Source: Mauremys mutica (lineage: Eukaryota; Chordata; Testudines; Geoemydidae). Taken from it: a stretch of 64,000 bases of DNA. A program made the translations under genes and the position numbers. Each line of letters starts with the position of its first letter. Within the stretch, counting starts at the first letter, position 1. The stretch spans positions 47,514,524 through 47,578,523 of the forward strand of contig NC_059082.1 of assembly GCF_020497125.1 (NCBI RefSeq), written 5' to 3'. The notes below the pieces were generated by a model. The model saw only the letters and a list, made by a program, of their open reading frames with translations. It was not told the DNA's origin and made no database searches. This document shows positions 32,561 through 42,963 of this stretch, piece after piece.

Positions 32561-33846
32561 AACTCATTGATCTGTGGTTATCGCAGCCTAGGCATGGTAA
32601 AATGGGCATATGCGGTGACCAAAATTGTGGGATAGGTATCTGTTGGTGCTAGAGGTGTGGGGAAGTTGTGCATACCCTCGACCAAGACTTCAAAATTGTG
32701 GCTTAGATGTAGATGGACGAGGCCTGGTTCTGTGGAGCTCATTGTCTCTGAGCCCGTTGTTTAGGTCTGTTCTGAGTGAAGTATCGTGGTTGTTGACAGT
32801 TAAACAAGGGCGTCTCGTGACCTCTGGTATGGTGTAAAACAAGGGCATTTGCCAGGCGGTGGGTGTATACCTAGTGTGTGCAGCATTGCTCGGGAGGCCT
32901 TCATGGTATGGAGGACGTTGTCTGTTTGAGACAAGAATACACCTCTACCCTGATATAACGCTGTCCTCGGGAGCCAAAAAAATCTTTCCACATTATAGGT
33001 GAAACTGCGTTATATCGAACTTGCTTTGATCTGCCGGAGTGCACAGCCCTGCCCCCCCCACCCCCCGAGTGCTGATTTACCACGTTATATCCGAATTCGT
33101 GTTATATCGGGTCCCGTTATATCGGGGTAGAGGTGTAGTTTATCCCTATCAAAGAGGAGGTCCTCCACTTTTAACTGTAGTTCTTTTGGAGCTCCAGAAG
33201 CCTGCAACCATGATGTTCTTCTCATAACCACAGCTGTTGCAGTTGTTTGGGAAGCTGTGTCTACTACATCCATTGAGGCCTGCAGTGCTGTGCAGGCTAT
33301 TAACGGACCCTCATTGATAATGACGTTGAGTTGAGGATGTTTATGCTCGGGAAGGTCCTCCTCTGCACTGGGGTAGTCAGTGCCGTGGAGGAGACTTGAC
33401 ATGTCAGCTCTGGTGCCATGTGTTGGGGCTCGGCAGAGGTCCGCTAAGGGACGGTGCCGGAGGAGCCCAATGCCTTGTAAGTGCTCACTCTGGATGAGTG
33501 GAACACTGAGGGTAAAGACCTCGCTGGGGAAGCTCTCTTTTTGTGAGACCCCCTTGCTGGAGAGGTCGAGACTCGTTTCCTGAGTTTTGGAAGTTGGAGC
33601 GTTATCAGAGCTCAGAGATCTCAGTTTATGAGACACCCCGGAGGACAGCTCTTGCAGAGGTTGGAGGGATTTCTCCAGCAGAAGCATTTTCAAGCAGAGA
33701 TCTTTCTCACGTCTTGCCCTTACTGTTAAGTTGGTGCAATGTATGCATTTCTGGGAGATATGAGTTTCTCCCAGACAGCGAATGCAGGATGTGGCCATCA
33801 GTTCATGGCAGGAGTCACACTTTTTAAATCCTGTTGAGCCCGTCAT
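32561..33846 (-). pseudogene. DIRS gag-like region
   Basis: Begins MTGSTGFKKCDSCHELM at 33846, followed by a cysteine cluster (CDSC, CIRCLGETH, CIHC) and a serine-rich stretch, then PLIACTALQASMDVVDTASQ near 33250. The gene is cut by a MITE at 33135-32940. The same CLRCLGETH cluster appears in the second DIRS at about 49950, supporting the assignment. The function of DIRS gag is to package the RNA. Confidence 0.7.
32940..33135. mobile_element. TA-inserting MITE (Tigger/mariner type)
   Basis: 196 bases, inverted ends CACCTCTACCCTGATATAAC and CACCTCTACCCCGATATAAC, TA on both sides (32938-32939, 33136-33137), several GTTATATC motifs inside. It interrupts the DIRS gag frame. Confidence 0.9.
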
Positions 33847-34375
33847 GACTGCAGTTAAGCCTCTCCCCGCCTCAAGAGATAAAGATAGGAGTTAATTGTA
33901 ATGGTAAACTGTAGAAACTGTTCCCAAACTGGGAGTTAAGCAGAGAAAAAGTCTTCTTTCATCTCTTTTTTTTTGTTTGTTTTGTTTTTGTTTTTTGTTT
34001 TTGAAGAAAAACCTCTAAGAGGAACTAACGAAACTATGTAACTATGTAGACTAAGACTAACTAAACAATGTAACTAAGTATAGACTAATAAGAAGTTCCT
34101 ATTTAACTTGCAACTTTGTTTATTTTTTTCCCGAGAAAGTATCAAAGAGAGCACTGCCATGGAGTTCCGTCTGCAGCCGAGGACGGTTGAAAAGGAACTG
34201 AGTGGACGGTCGGAGGAGTGCATGCTACAGGAGGTGCCAACGGCTGCATGAGAGGACTCCTGTGCATGCCCTTCCCCCGACTGAGTACTGCTGCGAGAAA
34301 TCTCTGATCTCCGGCGCAGGGACACACTGACACCTAGAGTGGAGCACGCACAGGGACACCACTCGAAGAAGAACT

Positions 34376-34937
34376 GACATTTTCACTCACATACATTTTT
34401 GTAGATATTAAATTATTTCAGTCAGCACGGCCTCTCCTGTCCCTATTTATTACCTTATCCCCAAACAGCTGAAGCAAGTCCTGGATCCTTAGTGTAATGC
34501 AGAGGGATGAAGGAGGCAGCCACCTTTGACATGGAGATTACAGTACCAATTACATAAATGGAAGCTACTTACTGGTGAAGAGATGGTCCTGGCGCAGAGC
34601 TTTCACTCAGTCTTTTCTGTAGGCAAAGGAAGATCATCATCTTTGTGACATTAACCCAATGGAATCCTTGTTCCTTTGCAGGGCCAGCACTGGACACATC
34701 TCAGTATTGTAAATGGCCACCACTGATACTAACAAGGAAGTGCTCTGCAAGATGGTCTCAAGGCTTGTGGCTCTTTCTTTCTACTGGGAAGTAAAGGTAG
34801 CTCATTTGAACTAAGACCGTTGGAACATAATTGCTCTTGGGCAAAATTAAGGGGAGGAAATGGATAAAACTGGAACCTTTCCAGGTATTGTCTGCCATTC
34901 AACTCCTTGTATATTTTATTTTGCCTATACAGTAAAG
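34376..34937. other. Anonymous intron
   Basis: About 560 bases of CCDC78 intron between the DIRS element and the hAT. No exon or repeat seen. Confidence 0.4.
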
Positions 34938-37081
34938 CAGGCCTGCACAACATGCGGCCCGCGGAGCCTCACTGTGCGGCCCGCGAGGGGATTTTAAATC
35001 CCCCACACACGGCGCTCTGCGGGCACCCTAGAGCCCTTTGAATCCCAGCTGCGGCCATGAATCAAAAGGCTCTGGGCTGCTCGCAGCCGCGGGGACCGCA
35101 GAGCCCTTTAAATCCCAGCTGCGGCCGGGAGTCAGAGGGCTCTGGGCTGCCGGCAGCTGCGGGGAGCCCTGAGCCCATTAAATCCCAGCCGTGGCTGGGA
35201 GTCAGAGGGCTCTGGGCTGCCGGCAGCCGCAGGGAGCCCAGAGCCCTTTAAATCTCAGCCGCGGCCGGGAGTCAGAGGGCTCTGGGCTGCCCGCAGCGGA
35301 GGGGAGCCCAGAGCCCTTTAAATCCCAGCCGCGGGGAGTCAAAGGGCTCTGGGCTGCCCGCAGAGATTCCCAGCCGCGGCTGAGATTTAAAGGGCTCAGG
35401 GCTCCCTGCGGCTGCAGGCAGCCCAGAGCCGTTTGAATCCCGGCACGTGGCCGTTTGCCCCCTCCCCGGACCCCTGCCCCAACTGCCCCCCAGCACCCCC
35501 ACCCCCTATCTAACACCGCTGGTCCTTGTCCCCTGATACCCCTCTCCCGGGACTCCTGCCCCTAACTGCCCCCCAGGACCCCACCCCCTATCTAAATGCC
35601 GCTGCTCCTTGTCCCCCGATTGTCTCCTCCCAAGACCCCTGCCCCAACTGCCCCTTGGGACCCCAGCCCCTATCTAAGCCTCTCTTCTCCTTGTCCCCAA
35701 CTGCCCCCTCCTGAGACCCCCCCAACTTTCCCCCAGGACCCCATCCCCTACCTGTCCCCTGATAAACCCCTGGGACTCCCATGCCTATCCTACTGCTGCC
35801 TGTCCCCTGACTGCCCCCCTGAACCTCTGCCTCATCCAACCACCCCTGCTCCCTGTCCCTTGACTGCCCCCTGGAATCCCCTACCCCTTCTCCAACCCCC
35901 AGCCCCCTTACCGTGCCACTCAGACCAGCGTGTCTGGCTCCATGCAGCTCCAGACACATTGCTGCCATGCTCCCCCGTGGAGCCCACAGCTCCCCCGTGG
36001 AGCCCACAGCCCCCCCCCCCCCCCGCCAGCACCTGCCTTCCAGATTTGAACACCTCAAAATTCAGGAGTGCTCAAGCTCAGTTTGGGCAGCTGTTACTTC
36101 ATTTCTCCCAAATCAAATATACTGATCCCCACTGTAACTTGCTGTAGAAAAAGCAGGATAAAATTGAGCAAGAAATGCTTATTAGCACTGGAATTGCTAT
36201 TTTCAACAGCCATTGCCTTTTTGTTTGTTTAAAAGAAAGACAGTGATATTGCATTGGCAAATTCCCCATAGAAATAAAGAGTGGAACAAAAGAATAATAA
36301 AGGCACCTCAACTTTTCCTCATTTATGGAGGACAGTCTTATAATATGCATCCAGATATCCTCCAATCACACAAGCTGAAAATTGTTCCACTTTATTGCAG
36401 CTCTGTAACCATATGGGAACCAATCCTGTCTGTGTTTTGTTCACATCCAAAATTCCTGCTGAATGGGAGCGTTACCAGTGACCCAGGGCTGGGGAGGCAG
36501 GAGGTGTGTGTGGGGGGGAGGTGCTGGTGGGGGGGAGCCCAGGGCTGGGGCAGCAGCAGGGTGGGGGGAGGGCACTGATGGGGAGGAAAGGGGGAAGCCC
36601 AGCGCTGGGGCTGCAAGGGGTGTGGGTAGTGGGGGGAGAGCCCAGGATTGGGGCAGCAGGGGAGTACAGGGGGGAGCCCAGGGCTGGGACGGGGGGCAGC
36701 CAAATTTTTTTTTGCTTGGGGCAGCAAAAAACCTAGAGTCGGCCCTGCCGGGTTCCCCCACCTGCCGGAGCCCCGAGCCCTTTAATTTGACCCTGAGGGC
36801 TCGGAGCCCCGAGCCCTTTAATTTGACCCTGAGGGCTCCCAGCCACCTCTTCAGATGGGAGCCCCCAGTTGATTTAAAATAAAGTATCACCTCCCCACCC
36901 CCAACCTTCCTTTTTGGCCCACAGCTGTTTTGGTGGGGCGGTGCTGGGGAAGGAGGGTTTGTTTCTGCAGGGCTGGACGGCCCTGGGGCGGGGTGTTTCT
37001 GCGGGGCCGGGAGGTTTCGGCCCTCGGCTGTTTTCTTTGGAGTAATGTGGCCCTCGCCGCTTTACGAGTTGTGCAGGCCTG
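34938..37081. mobile_element. Non-autonomous hAT with tandem repeats
   Basis: Inverted ends CAGGCCTGCACAACATGCGG and CAGGCCTGCACAACTCGTAA. Flanks CAGTAAAG and AACTATAG agree at only 5 of 8 positions. The interior has a 70-bp tandem repeat (35044-35394), a C-rich arm (35450-36030), an AT-rich stretch without gene, and a G-rich arm (36480-36700) followed by a piece resembling the hAT at 18159. No transposase. Confidence 0.8.
35044..35394. repeat. 70-bp tandem repeat, about five units
   Basis: The CCAG(C/T)CGCGGCC... unit starts at 35044, 35114, 35184, 35254 and 35324, exactly 70 bases apart, each containing GGGCTCTGGGCTGC and GAGCCCTTTAAATC. The last part is followed by an inverted copy (GATTTAAAGGGCTC). 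Confidence 0.9.
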
Positions 37082-37383
37082 AACTATAGTATCCTTAAGG
37101 TAGTTATGGACTATTCACTCCTTGGCTTCCTCCACGATCCCCAGACTGAAGAACAGACAACCCTCCCCCACAGATCTCTTTGTCATCCCTGCAACCTCTG
37201 CAGTGTGCAAACCTACACACTGGAGAGGTCCAGCAGGTGCTACTATACTAGACATGACAGCTGTGGTCAGGTGTCCCACCTCTTCACAGTTGTCACAAGG
37301 AGAGGCACAAAGGGATAGAGAGCATGGGCCATCTCTGGTGCTGCCCCCCAGAAGGACAGCCTGGGTTACAACACACACTAGAG

Positions 37384-37500
37384 CAGTGGTTCTGAACCTG
37401 CGGCCCAATCAGCACACAGCTGCAGCCCATGTGACATCCTCAGGGCTATACAGGTAGTATTGGATGTGGCCCACAATGGTAAATAGGTTGAGAACCACTG
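37384..37500. mobile_element. 117-bp hAT MITE
   Basis: Ends CAGTGGTTCTGAACCTGC and (inverted) CAGTGGTTCTCAACC; perfect 8-bp duplication CACTAGAG at 37376-37383 and 37501-37508. Confidence 0.92.
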
Positions 37501-37604
37501 CACTAGAGGATCAAGGGGGAAAATGAGAGAACAAACTAAACCTCTCCCTCCACCTGACAAGTCCACTCCCTGCACCACAGTAATCCAGTGAAGCATGTGG
37601 TTAC

Positions 37605-37779
37605 CTTCTCCTGCAGTTCATGCAGCTGTCTCTCTAGTTTTGCTTTGTCCTCTCGCAGCTGGTTTAGCTCCTGGGTTGTGCTTGTCAGTAGCTCAGAATC
37701 TGTGATGGTGAAATGGAACTCAGGAGGGCCTGGGTCCATCTCGCTGCTGCCCTGAGACTGGATCTGCTCACGCTGTATC
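37605..37779 (-). CDS. CCDC78: CCDC78 exon G
   Basis: 175 bases (1 + 58 codons). Acceptor CTTTTAAG|GATACAGCG, donor GAGAAG|GTAACC. The first base completes the arginine codon begun in exon F (AG|G), so the phase agrees. It encodes a polar lead (IQREQIQSQGSSEMD), PPEFHFTITDSELL and a heptad coiled coil (TTQELNQLREDKAKLERQLH). I do not remember a clear counterpart of this coiled coil in mammalian CCDC78, so it may be an exon lost or reshaped in mammals. Phase and strand argue that it belongs to this gene. Confidence 0.75.
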
Positions 37780-38290
37780 CTTAAAAGAAGCCAGCAGGGT
37801 TAGTCAAACAAAAACAAGTAATAACAATGATGGAGGCAGCATTGGCTTTGTAAATTACTGTCCACTGGTTTCTGCATATCTGATACCAATGAAAGGCCGA
37901 GCCACACACTGAGATGAGTAGGACCAGCCAGAAGCATTCACACTATTCTTTGGCATGTTTCTGCTTACAGAGAGGATAGAGGAACTCAGAGTTCCACCAT
38001 AACCAGTGCACCTCAGCCATTACCTACAGTCCCATCTGCAGGGAAAGACAATGGTACATACATGGTTGTGTTTCAGGGAAGGGCTGTATGAAATGAGGAC
38101 GACACAGCATCAAGTTTGGAGCACGTGTTGCATGGAAAGATTATGTAGCATGAGTTACCCCTGGTTAAGAAGAATTAAAGTACTGTATATACGCGTTCAT
38201 TAGCCCGTTTGTTTATAAGCCAACCCCCCAAGATGGTTAGGTAAAAATAGCAAAAACTGTATGACCCTTTCATAAGCCGACACTATATTT

Positions 38291-38454
38291 CAGGGGTTGG
38301 CAAACTTTGGCTCCTGGCCCGTCAGGGTAAGCCGCTGGCGGGTCAGGACATTTTGTTTACTTGGAGCGTCTGCAGGCACGGAGCCCCTCAGCTCTCAGTG
38401 TCTGCGGTTTGCCGTTCCCAGCCAATGGGAGCTGCGGGACTTTGCCAATCCCTG
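38291..38454. mobile_element. Short hAT element
   Basis: Begins CAGGGGTTGGCAAACTTTGG, ends TTTGCCAATCCCTG, perfect 8-bp duplication CTATATTT (38283-38290, 38455-38462). Internally deleted relative to the related copy at 52226. Confidence 0.92.
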
Positions 38455-38538
38455 CTATATTTTAAAAACTGGCATCACAAGAAACACTCAAAAGTTTTGC
38501 TAGAATTATTTTAATGTACTTTAACGAAAAACCTATTA

Positions 38539-39661
38539 CAGTCGAACCCATTTATCTCGACCTCGGTTAACTTGCCAACCCTATTAAGTCGACGTTTTAC
38601 AAGTGGAACCGCCAAACTCCCTCTTTGTCTTATGGGTTTCTCATCCCTTATGTCGATTCCCCGAACCCTAATATCTCGAGCCCGGCTCCCCGCGTCCCTG
38701 ACCCACCGTGTCCCCAGCCGCCCGCTCCCCGGCTCTCCAGCCGCGCGGTTCCCCAGCCGCCCGCTCCCCGCGTCCCCAGCCACCCGGCTCCCCGCGTCCC
38801 CGACCCACCGTGTCCCCAGCCGCCCGGCCCCACATACCCGGTCCCTGCCCGTCCCCGCCCGGCCCCGCATACCTGGTCCCCGCTTCGCCTGCCGCCCGCC
38901 CACCCGGCTCCGCTTCGCCGCTGCCCGCCCGTCCGCCCGGCTCCGCTTCGCCGCCCGCCCGCCCCGGCATACCCGGTCCCTACCCGTCCCCGCCCGCCCG
39001 CCCGCCCGGCCCCGCATACCCGGTCCCTGCCCGTCCCCGCCCGTCCCCGCATACCTGGTCCCCGCTTCGCCTGCCGCCCGCCCGCCCGGCTCCGCTTCGC
39101 CGGTCCCCGCTTCGCCGCCCGCCCGTCCGCCCGGCTCCGCTTCGCCGCCCGCCCGGCCCCGCATACCCGGTCCCTGCCCGTCCCCGCCCGCCCGCCCGTC
39201 CCCGCATACCCGGTCCCTGCCCGTCCCCGCCTCCCGTCCCCGCATACCCAGTCCCTGCCCGGCCCCGCCGCCCGGCCCCGCATACCCGGTCCCTGCCCGT
39301 CCCCGCCCGCCCGCCCGGCCCCGCTTACCCGGTCCCCGCTTCGCCTGCCGCCCGCCCGCCCGCCCCGCTTACCCGGTCCCCGCTTCGCCTGCCGCCCGGC
39401 CCGCTTACCCGGTCCCGCTTCGCCTGCCGCCCGGCCCGCTTACCGGATCCCGCTTCTTTGGCTGCCCGGCTCCGGGTCCCCGTCCCGCTTCGCCGGATCC
39501 AGCCACGTGCAGGCACCGCGGTAAGGGGGCAGGGAGGGGGTGTTGGAGAGAGGGCAGGGGAGTTCAGGGGTGGGGGGGTGGATAGGGGTTTATCTCGATC
39601 ATCGGTTATCTGGACTATTTTTGGCAAACCCCTAGGCCGGCGACATAACAGGGTTCAACTG
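38539..39661. mobile_element. pogo-type MITE with GC-rich minisatellite core
   Basis: Ends CAGTCGAACCCATTTATCTC and, inverted, CAGTTGAACCCTGTTATGTC; TA on both sides (38537-38538, 39662-39663). The core (38690-39470) is an irregular CpG-rich repeat built from CATACCCGGTCCCTGCCCG, CCCCGCTTCGCCTGCCGCC and CCCGCCCG units. Long overlapping ORFs here are a product of composition. Confidence 0.9.
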
Positions 39662-40987
39662 TATTATAATAACTGAACAAATATGTATTCACCTTCAAAA
39701 TTACAATCAATATTTAAAATCAGTAAATGGATATTTAAAACAACTTAGAACAATGAGACTTTAAAAAGCCTTAAAATCCTTCAAAGTCTGAATCGGACTC
39801 TGATTCAACAAAAAGTTCATTAAATTCAGCTTCAGTCACAGCTGCACCTGCATTGTCATTGTAGATGTCGGCAGCGTTGTCTTCAAACTAAGATTCCTTC
39901 TCATCATCAGCCTCTGTTGTGTCATCATCAAATATGGCATCATCTTCTGACCCGTCGAGTGCATTGCTGATACAGCATCTCCTAAATGATTTTTCTACCA
40001 TTTCCGAGGGAATGGACACCCACCCGTCCTTAATCCTCTGGGTGCCCAGATTGATTTTGGGCTTCATAAGATTCCCGCCTTTTGTCAACTTCGCCATGCC
40101 TGAGCACATCCATTCAAACCACATTTTGCATAGCCTGTCTTTAAAGGGTTTGTTCAGGCAGACATCAAGTGGTTGTAGAACTGAAGGTAAGCCTTCAGGT
40201 ATTACAGCCAAAGTAGTTTTCATATTTTTGGCCACATTTTTCACCTCATCCATCTTGTGTGCCCTGAACATGTTCCAAGTGAGCATAGCAGGTTTCTTGA
40301 AAAGTGCTCCTGGTCTCCTATTCCACACTTTTTCCAGCCATTCAATAGTCCCACTTTCATCCATCCATCCCTTTTCGTGTGCATATACGATGACACCAGC
40401 AGGAAATTTCATGTTTTTAGGCAAGGTTTTTCTTTTAAAAATAACAGGAGGGAGCTTTGATCCATTTGCCAAACATGATAAAACCACCTGTCATAAATAT
40501 AAAGGAAAGGGTAACAACCTTCCTGTATAGAGTACTATAAAATCCCTCCTGGCCAGAGGCACCAAATCCTCTTACTTGTAAAGGGTTAAGAAGCTCAAGT
40601 ACCTAGCAGGCACCTGACCCAAAGGACCAATAAGGGGACAAGATACTTTCAAATCTGGGGTGGGGAAGGCTTTTTTGTTCTGTTCCGTGCAGCTTTGGCC
40701 AGAGCAAGATCAAAGAAGCAAGCAATCCAATTCCTATAGAGTTGGAAAGTACTTAGCAAGGAAATGCGTTAGATTTACTTTTATTTTGGCTTGTGAATTT
40801 TCTCTGTGCTGAGAGGGAGGGTATTCCTGGTTTTCTTTTTGTAGCTTTAAAGTTTTGCCCAGAGGGAAACCCTCTGTGTTTTGAATCTGATTGCCTGTGA
40901 TTATGTTGTTCCATTCTATTCTTACAGAGGTACTCCTTGTGATGCTGTGGTCTCTATGGTTTTATAAAAATATGCTAATGAGTGAAT

Positions 40988-41167
40988 GGGGAGAGGGATA
41001 GCTCAGTGGTTTGAGCATTGGCCTGCTAAACCCAGGATTGTGAGCTCAATCCTTGAGGGGGCCATTTGGGGAACTGGGGCAAAAAATCTGAGGATTGGTC
41101 CTGCTTTGAGCAGGGGGTTGGACTAGATGACCTCCTGAGGTCCCTTCCAACCCTAATATTCTATGAA
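40988..41167 (+). repeat. Turtle tRNA-derived SINE (Cry type), copy 1
   Basis: The tRNA-like head has box A (TAGCTCAGTGGTTTGAGC, about 40999) and box B (GAGCTCAATCC, about 41042), then a conserved body and a tail GGTCCCTTCCAACCCTAATA followed by TTCTATGAAT. The tail is the same as the 3' end of the CR1 at 60713, as known for turtle SINEs mobilised by CR1. Not a working tRNA gene. Confidence 0.9.
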
Positions 41168-41581
41168 TATAATATAACTGGAATATGCTTCATGCAAAAG
41201 GTCTCTTGTAAGGTATCATTACAAAGCTTATAATCTACTGAGTGTGATCATTCTATTTGTATAAATGTACCACTCTTGTATCTGAAACTCAAAATATGAA
41301 ATATAACTCTGAGGGCCTATTGTAATTAGTGTGGGCCATTAATGGTGGTTTGGCATCTTGATGACTCCCATTAACCAGGACAATTGTCTGCAGATGAGTG
41401 TGTTTTACCTGTAAGTCTTTCTGTATACCTGTGTGCTGGCAAGTGGACAATGAAGTCTTGCAGTGACATGTGATCATGTCACCTGAACTGGAATCCATCT
41501 TTAACCTGGTGTCTTTCCATTGAGAAGGAGGGGGTGGGAACCCAGAGAGGGACAAAGAATTCCCGCCTTATACAAAAGATA

Positions 41582-41587
41582 TATAAA
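41582..41587 (+). promoter_or_regulatory. TATA box of the ERV LTR
   Basis: TATAAAGGGGTGG, placed about 280 bases before the polyadenylation signal, fits an LTR promoter. Confidence 0.6.
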
Positions 41588-41865
41588 GGGGTGGAAGAGA
41601 ACAAAGGGAGGAGAGCAACCACCATGAAGAATCCCCTAGCTACCACCTGAGCTGGAACAAGAGCTGTACCAGGGAAAAGAACTGAGCTTAGGCCTGGAAG
41701 GGGTCCAGTCTGAGGAAAAAACTTACTGAAGCATCTCTGAGGATGAAATTATCTGTATTCAGTTTGATTAGACATAAATTTGTGCATTTTATTTTATTTT
41801 GCTGGTGACTTACTTTGTTCTGTCTTTTACTACTTGGAACAACTTAAATCCTACTTTCTGTATTT

Positions 41866-41871
41866 AATAAA
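41866..41871 (+). terminator. Polyadenylation signal of the ERV LTR
   Basis: AATAAAATCAC near the expected R/U5 boundary of the LTR. Confidence 0.6.
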
Positions 41872-42649
41872 ATCACTTTTTACTTATTAATTGACCCAGA
41901 GTATTTGTTAATACTTGGGGGGCAAACAGCTGTGCATCTCTCTCTCTATCAGTGTTATAGGGGGCGAACAATTTATGAGTTTACCCTGTATACGCCTTAT
42001 ATAGGGTAAAACAGATTTATTTGGGTTTAGACCCCATTGGGAGTTGGGCATCTGAGTATTAAAGACAAGCACACTTCTGTGAGCTGCTTTCAGGTAAACC
42101 TGCAGGTTTGGGGCAAGTAATTCAGACCCTGGGTCTTTGTTGGAGCAGACAGGAGTGTTTGGCTCAGCAAGACAGGGTGCTGGAGTCCTGAGCTGGCAGG
42201 GAAGGCAGGGGTAGAAGTAGTCTTGGCACATCGGGTGGCAGCTCCCAAGGGGGTTTCTGTGATCCTACCCGTCACACTCCTTTCACCTTTTTTCTTTAAT
42301 TAAAATTCTTCTTTTAAGAACCTAATTGATTTTTCATTGTTTTAAGATCCAAAGGTTTGGGTCTGTGTTCACCTGTATCCATTGGTGAGGATATATTCTC
42401 AAGCCTCCCCGGGAAAGGGGGTGTAGGGATTTGGGGGGATATTTGGGGAAGGTAGGGCTCCAAGTGGCCCTCCCTAAATGTTTGTTTAAATCACTTGGTG
42501 GTGGCAGCATTACCTAATCCAAGGTACAAGGAAGGATCTGTGCCTTGGGAAGTTTTTAACCTAAGCTGGTAGAAATAAGATTAGGGGGTCTTTCATGCGG
42601 GTCCCCACATCTGTACCCTAGAGTTCAGAGTGGGGAGGGAACCCAGACA

Positions 42650-42668
42650 TGGTGGCAGAGCGGTGGGA
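42650..42668 (+). other. Primer-binding site, family B
   Basis: TGGTGGCAGAGCGGTGGGA immediately after the LTR end CCAGACA. It starts with TGG as required for pairing with a tRNA CCA end; the tRNA is not identified. Confidence 0.7.
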
Positions 42669-42963
42669 TCATTTTGAACCAGAGATCATTTTGAACCAAA
42701 AGCTCAGTAGAATTTTTTTAAAGGATCATTTTTTTTCCCTTTTTGGCTGATTAGAAAGCAGATAGAGATCTTATCTCTCTTTTCCTGGAGGAAAAGGTAT
42801 CAGGTCTTTGTAACAAAGGGATGTTTTTAAGCTGTGAGTAGCTGGAGATTTTTGTCTCTGCCTGAGGGCAGGGTAGTTAACTTTCTACAAGGGAATTCAC
42901 AAGCTAGTTTTTTTTTTCTTTATAGCTCTCGAGTTAGGCTAGTTAAGTACAAAAATCAGGAAC

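Larger units (their letters stand above)
28045..34375 (-). mobile_element. DIRS-type tyrosine-recombinase retrotransposon (DIRS1 copy)
   Basis: Inverted terminal regions: TCTCCACTCTAGGTGTCGG and AGATTTCTCGCAGCAGTACT at 28080-28140 reappear inverted at 34280-34350. Minus-strand order is gag-like (33846-32560), reverse transcriptase/RNase H (32560-29400), tyrosine recombinase (28985-28440), as in DIRS elements. There is no integrase and no LTR. Interrupted by a LINE (30760-32066) and a MITE (32940-33135). Boundaries are approximate to about 10 bases. Confidence 0.85.
40938..42276 (+). repeat. Endogenous retrovirus solo LTR carrying a SINE
   Basis: TGTGATGCTGTGG to CCTACCCGTCACA, about 1.16 kb without the SINE, 5-bp duplication CTCCT (40933-40937, 42277-42281). 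It has a TATA box and a polyadenylation signal in the order expected of U3-R-U5. No viral gene is attached. Confidence 0.88.
40489..42649 (+). repeat. Family B 5' LTR interrupted by an ERV solo LTR
   Basis: About 820 bases once 40938-42276 is removed. The break is between GAGGTACTCCT and TTCACC, continuous in the 3' LTR at about 50685-50697. Confidence 0.93.

Noticed and set aside
28002..34375. A Gypsy or Copia element
   Set aside because: There is no integrase and no LTR; instead a tyrosine recombinase and inverted ends, hence DIRS.
38511..39676. Several overlapping ORFs of 200-340 codons on both strands
   Set aside because: They lie in a CpG-rich minisatellite with stop-poor composition in all frames, inside a MITE; the proteins are P/R/A-rich without any family pattern.
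40988..41060. Possible tRNA gene with A and B boxes
   Set aside because: The sequence continues into a SINE body with a CR1 tail and has a second copy at 51892; it is a tRNA-derived SINE.
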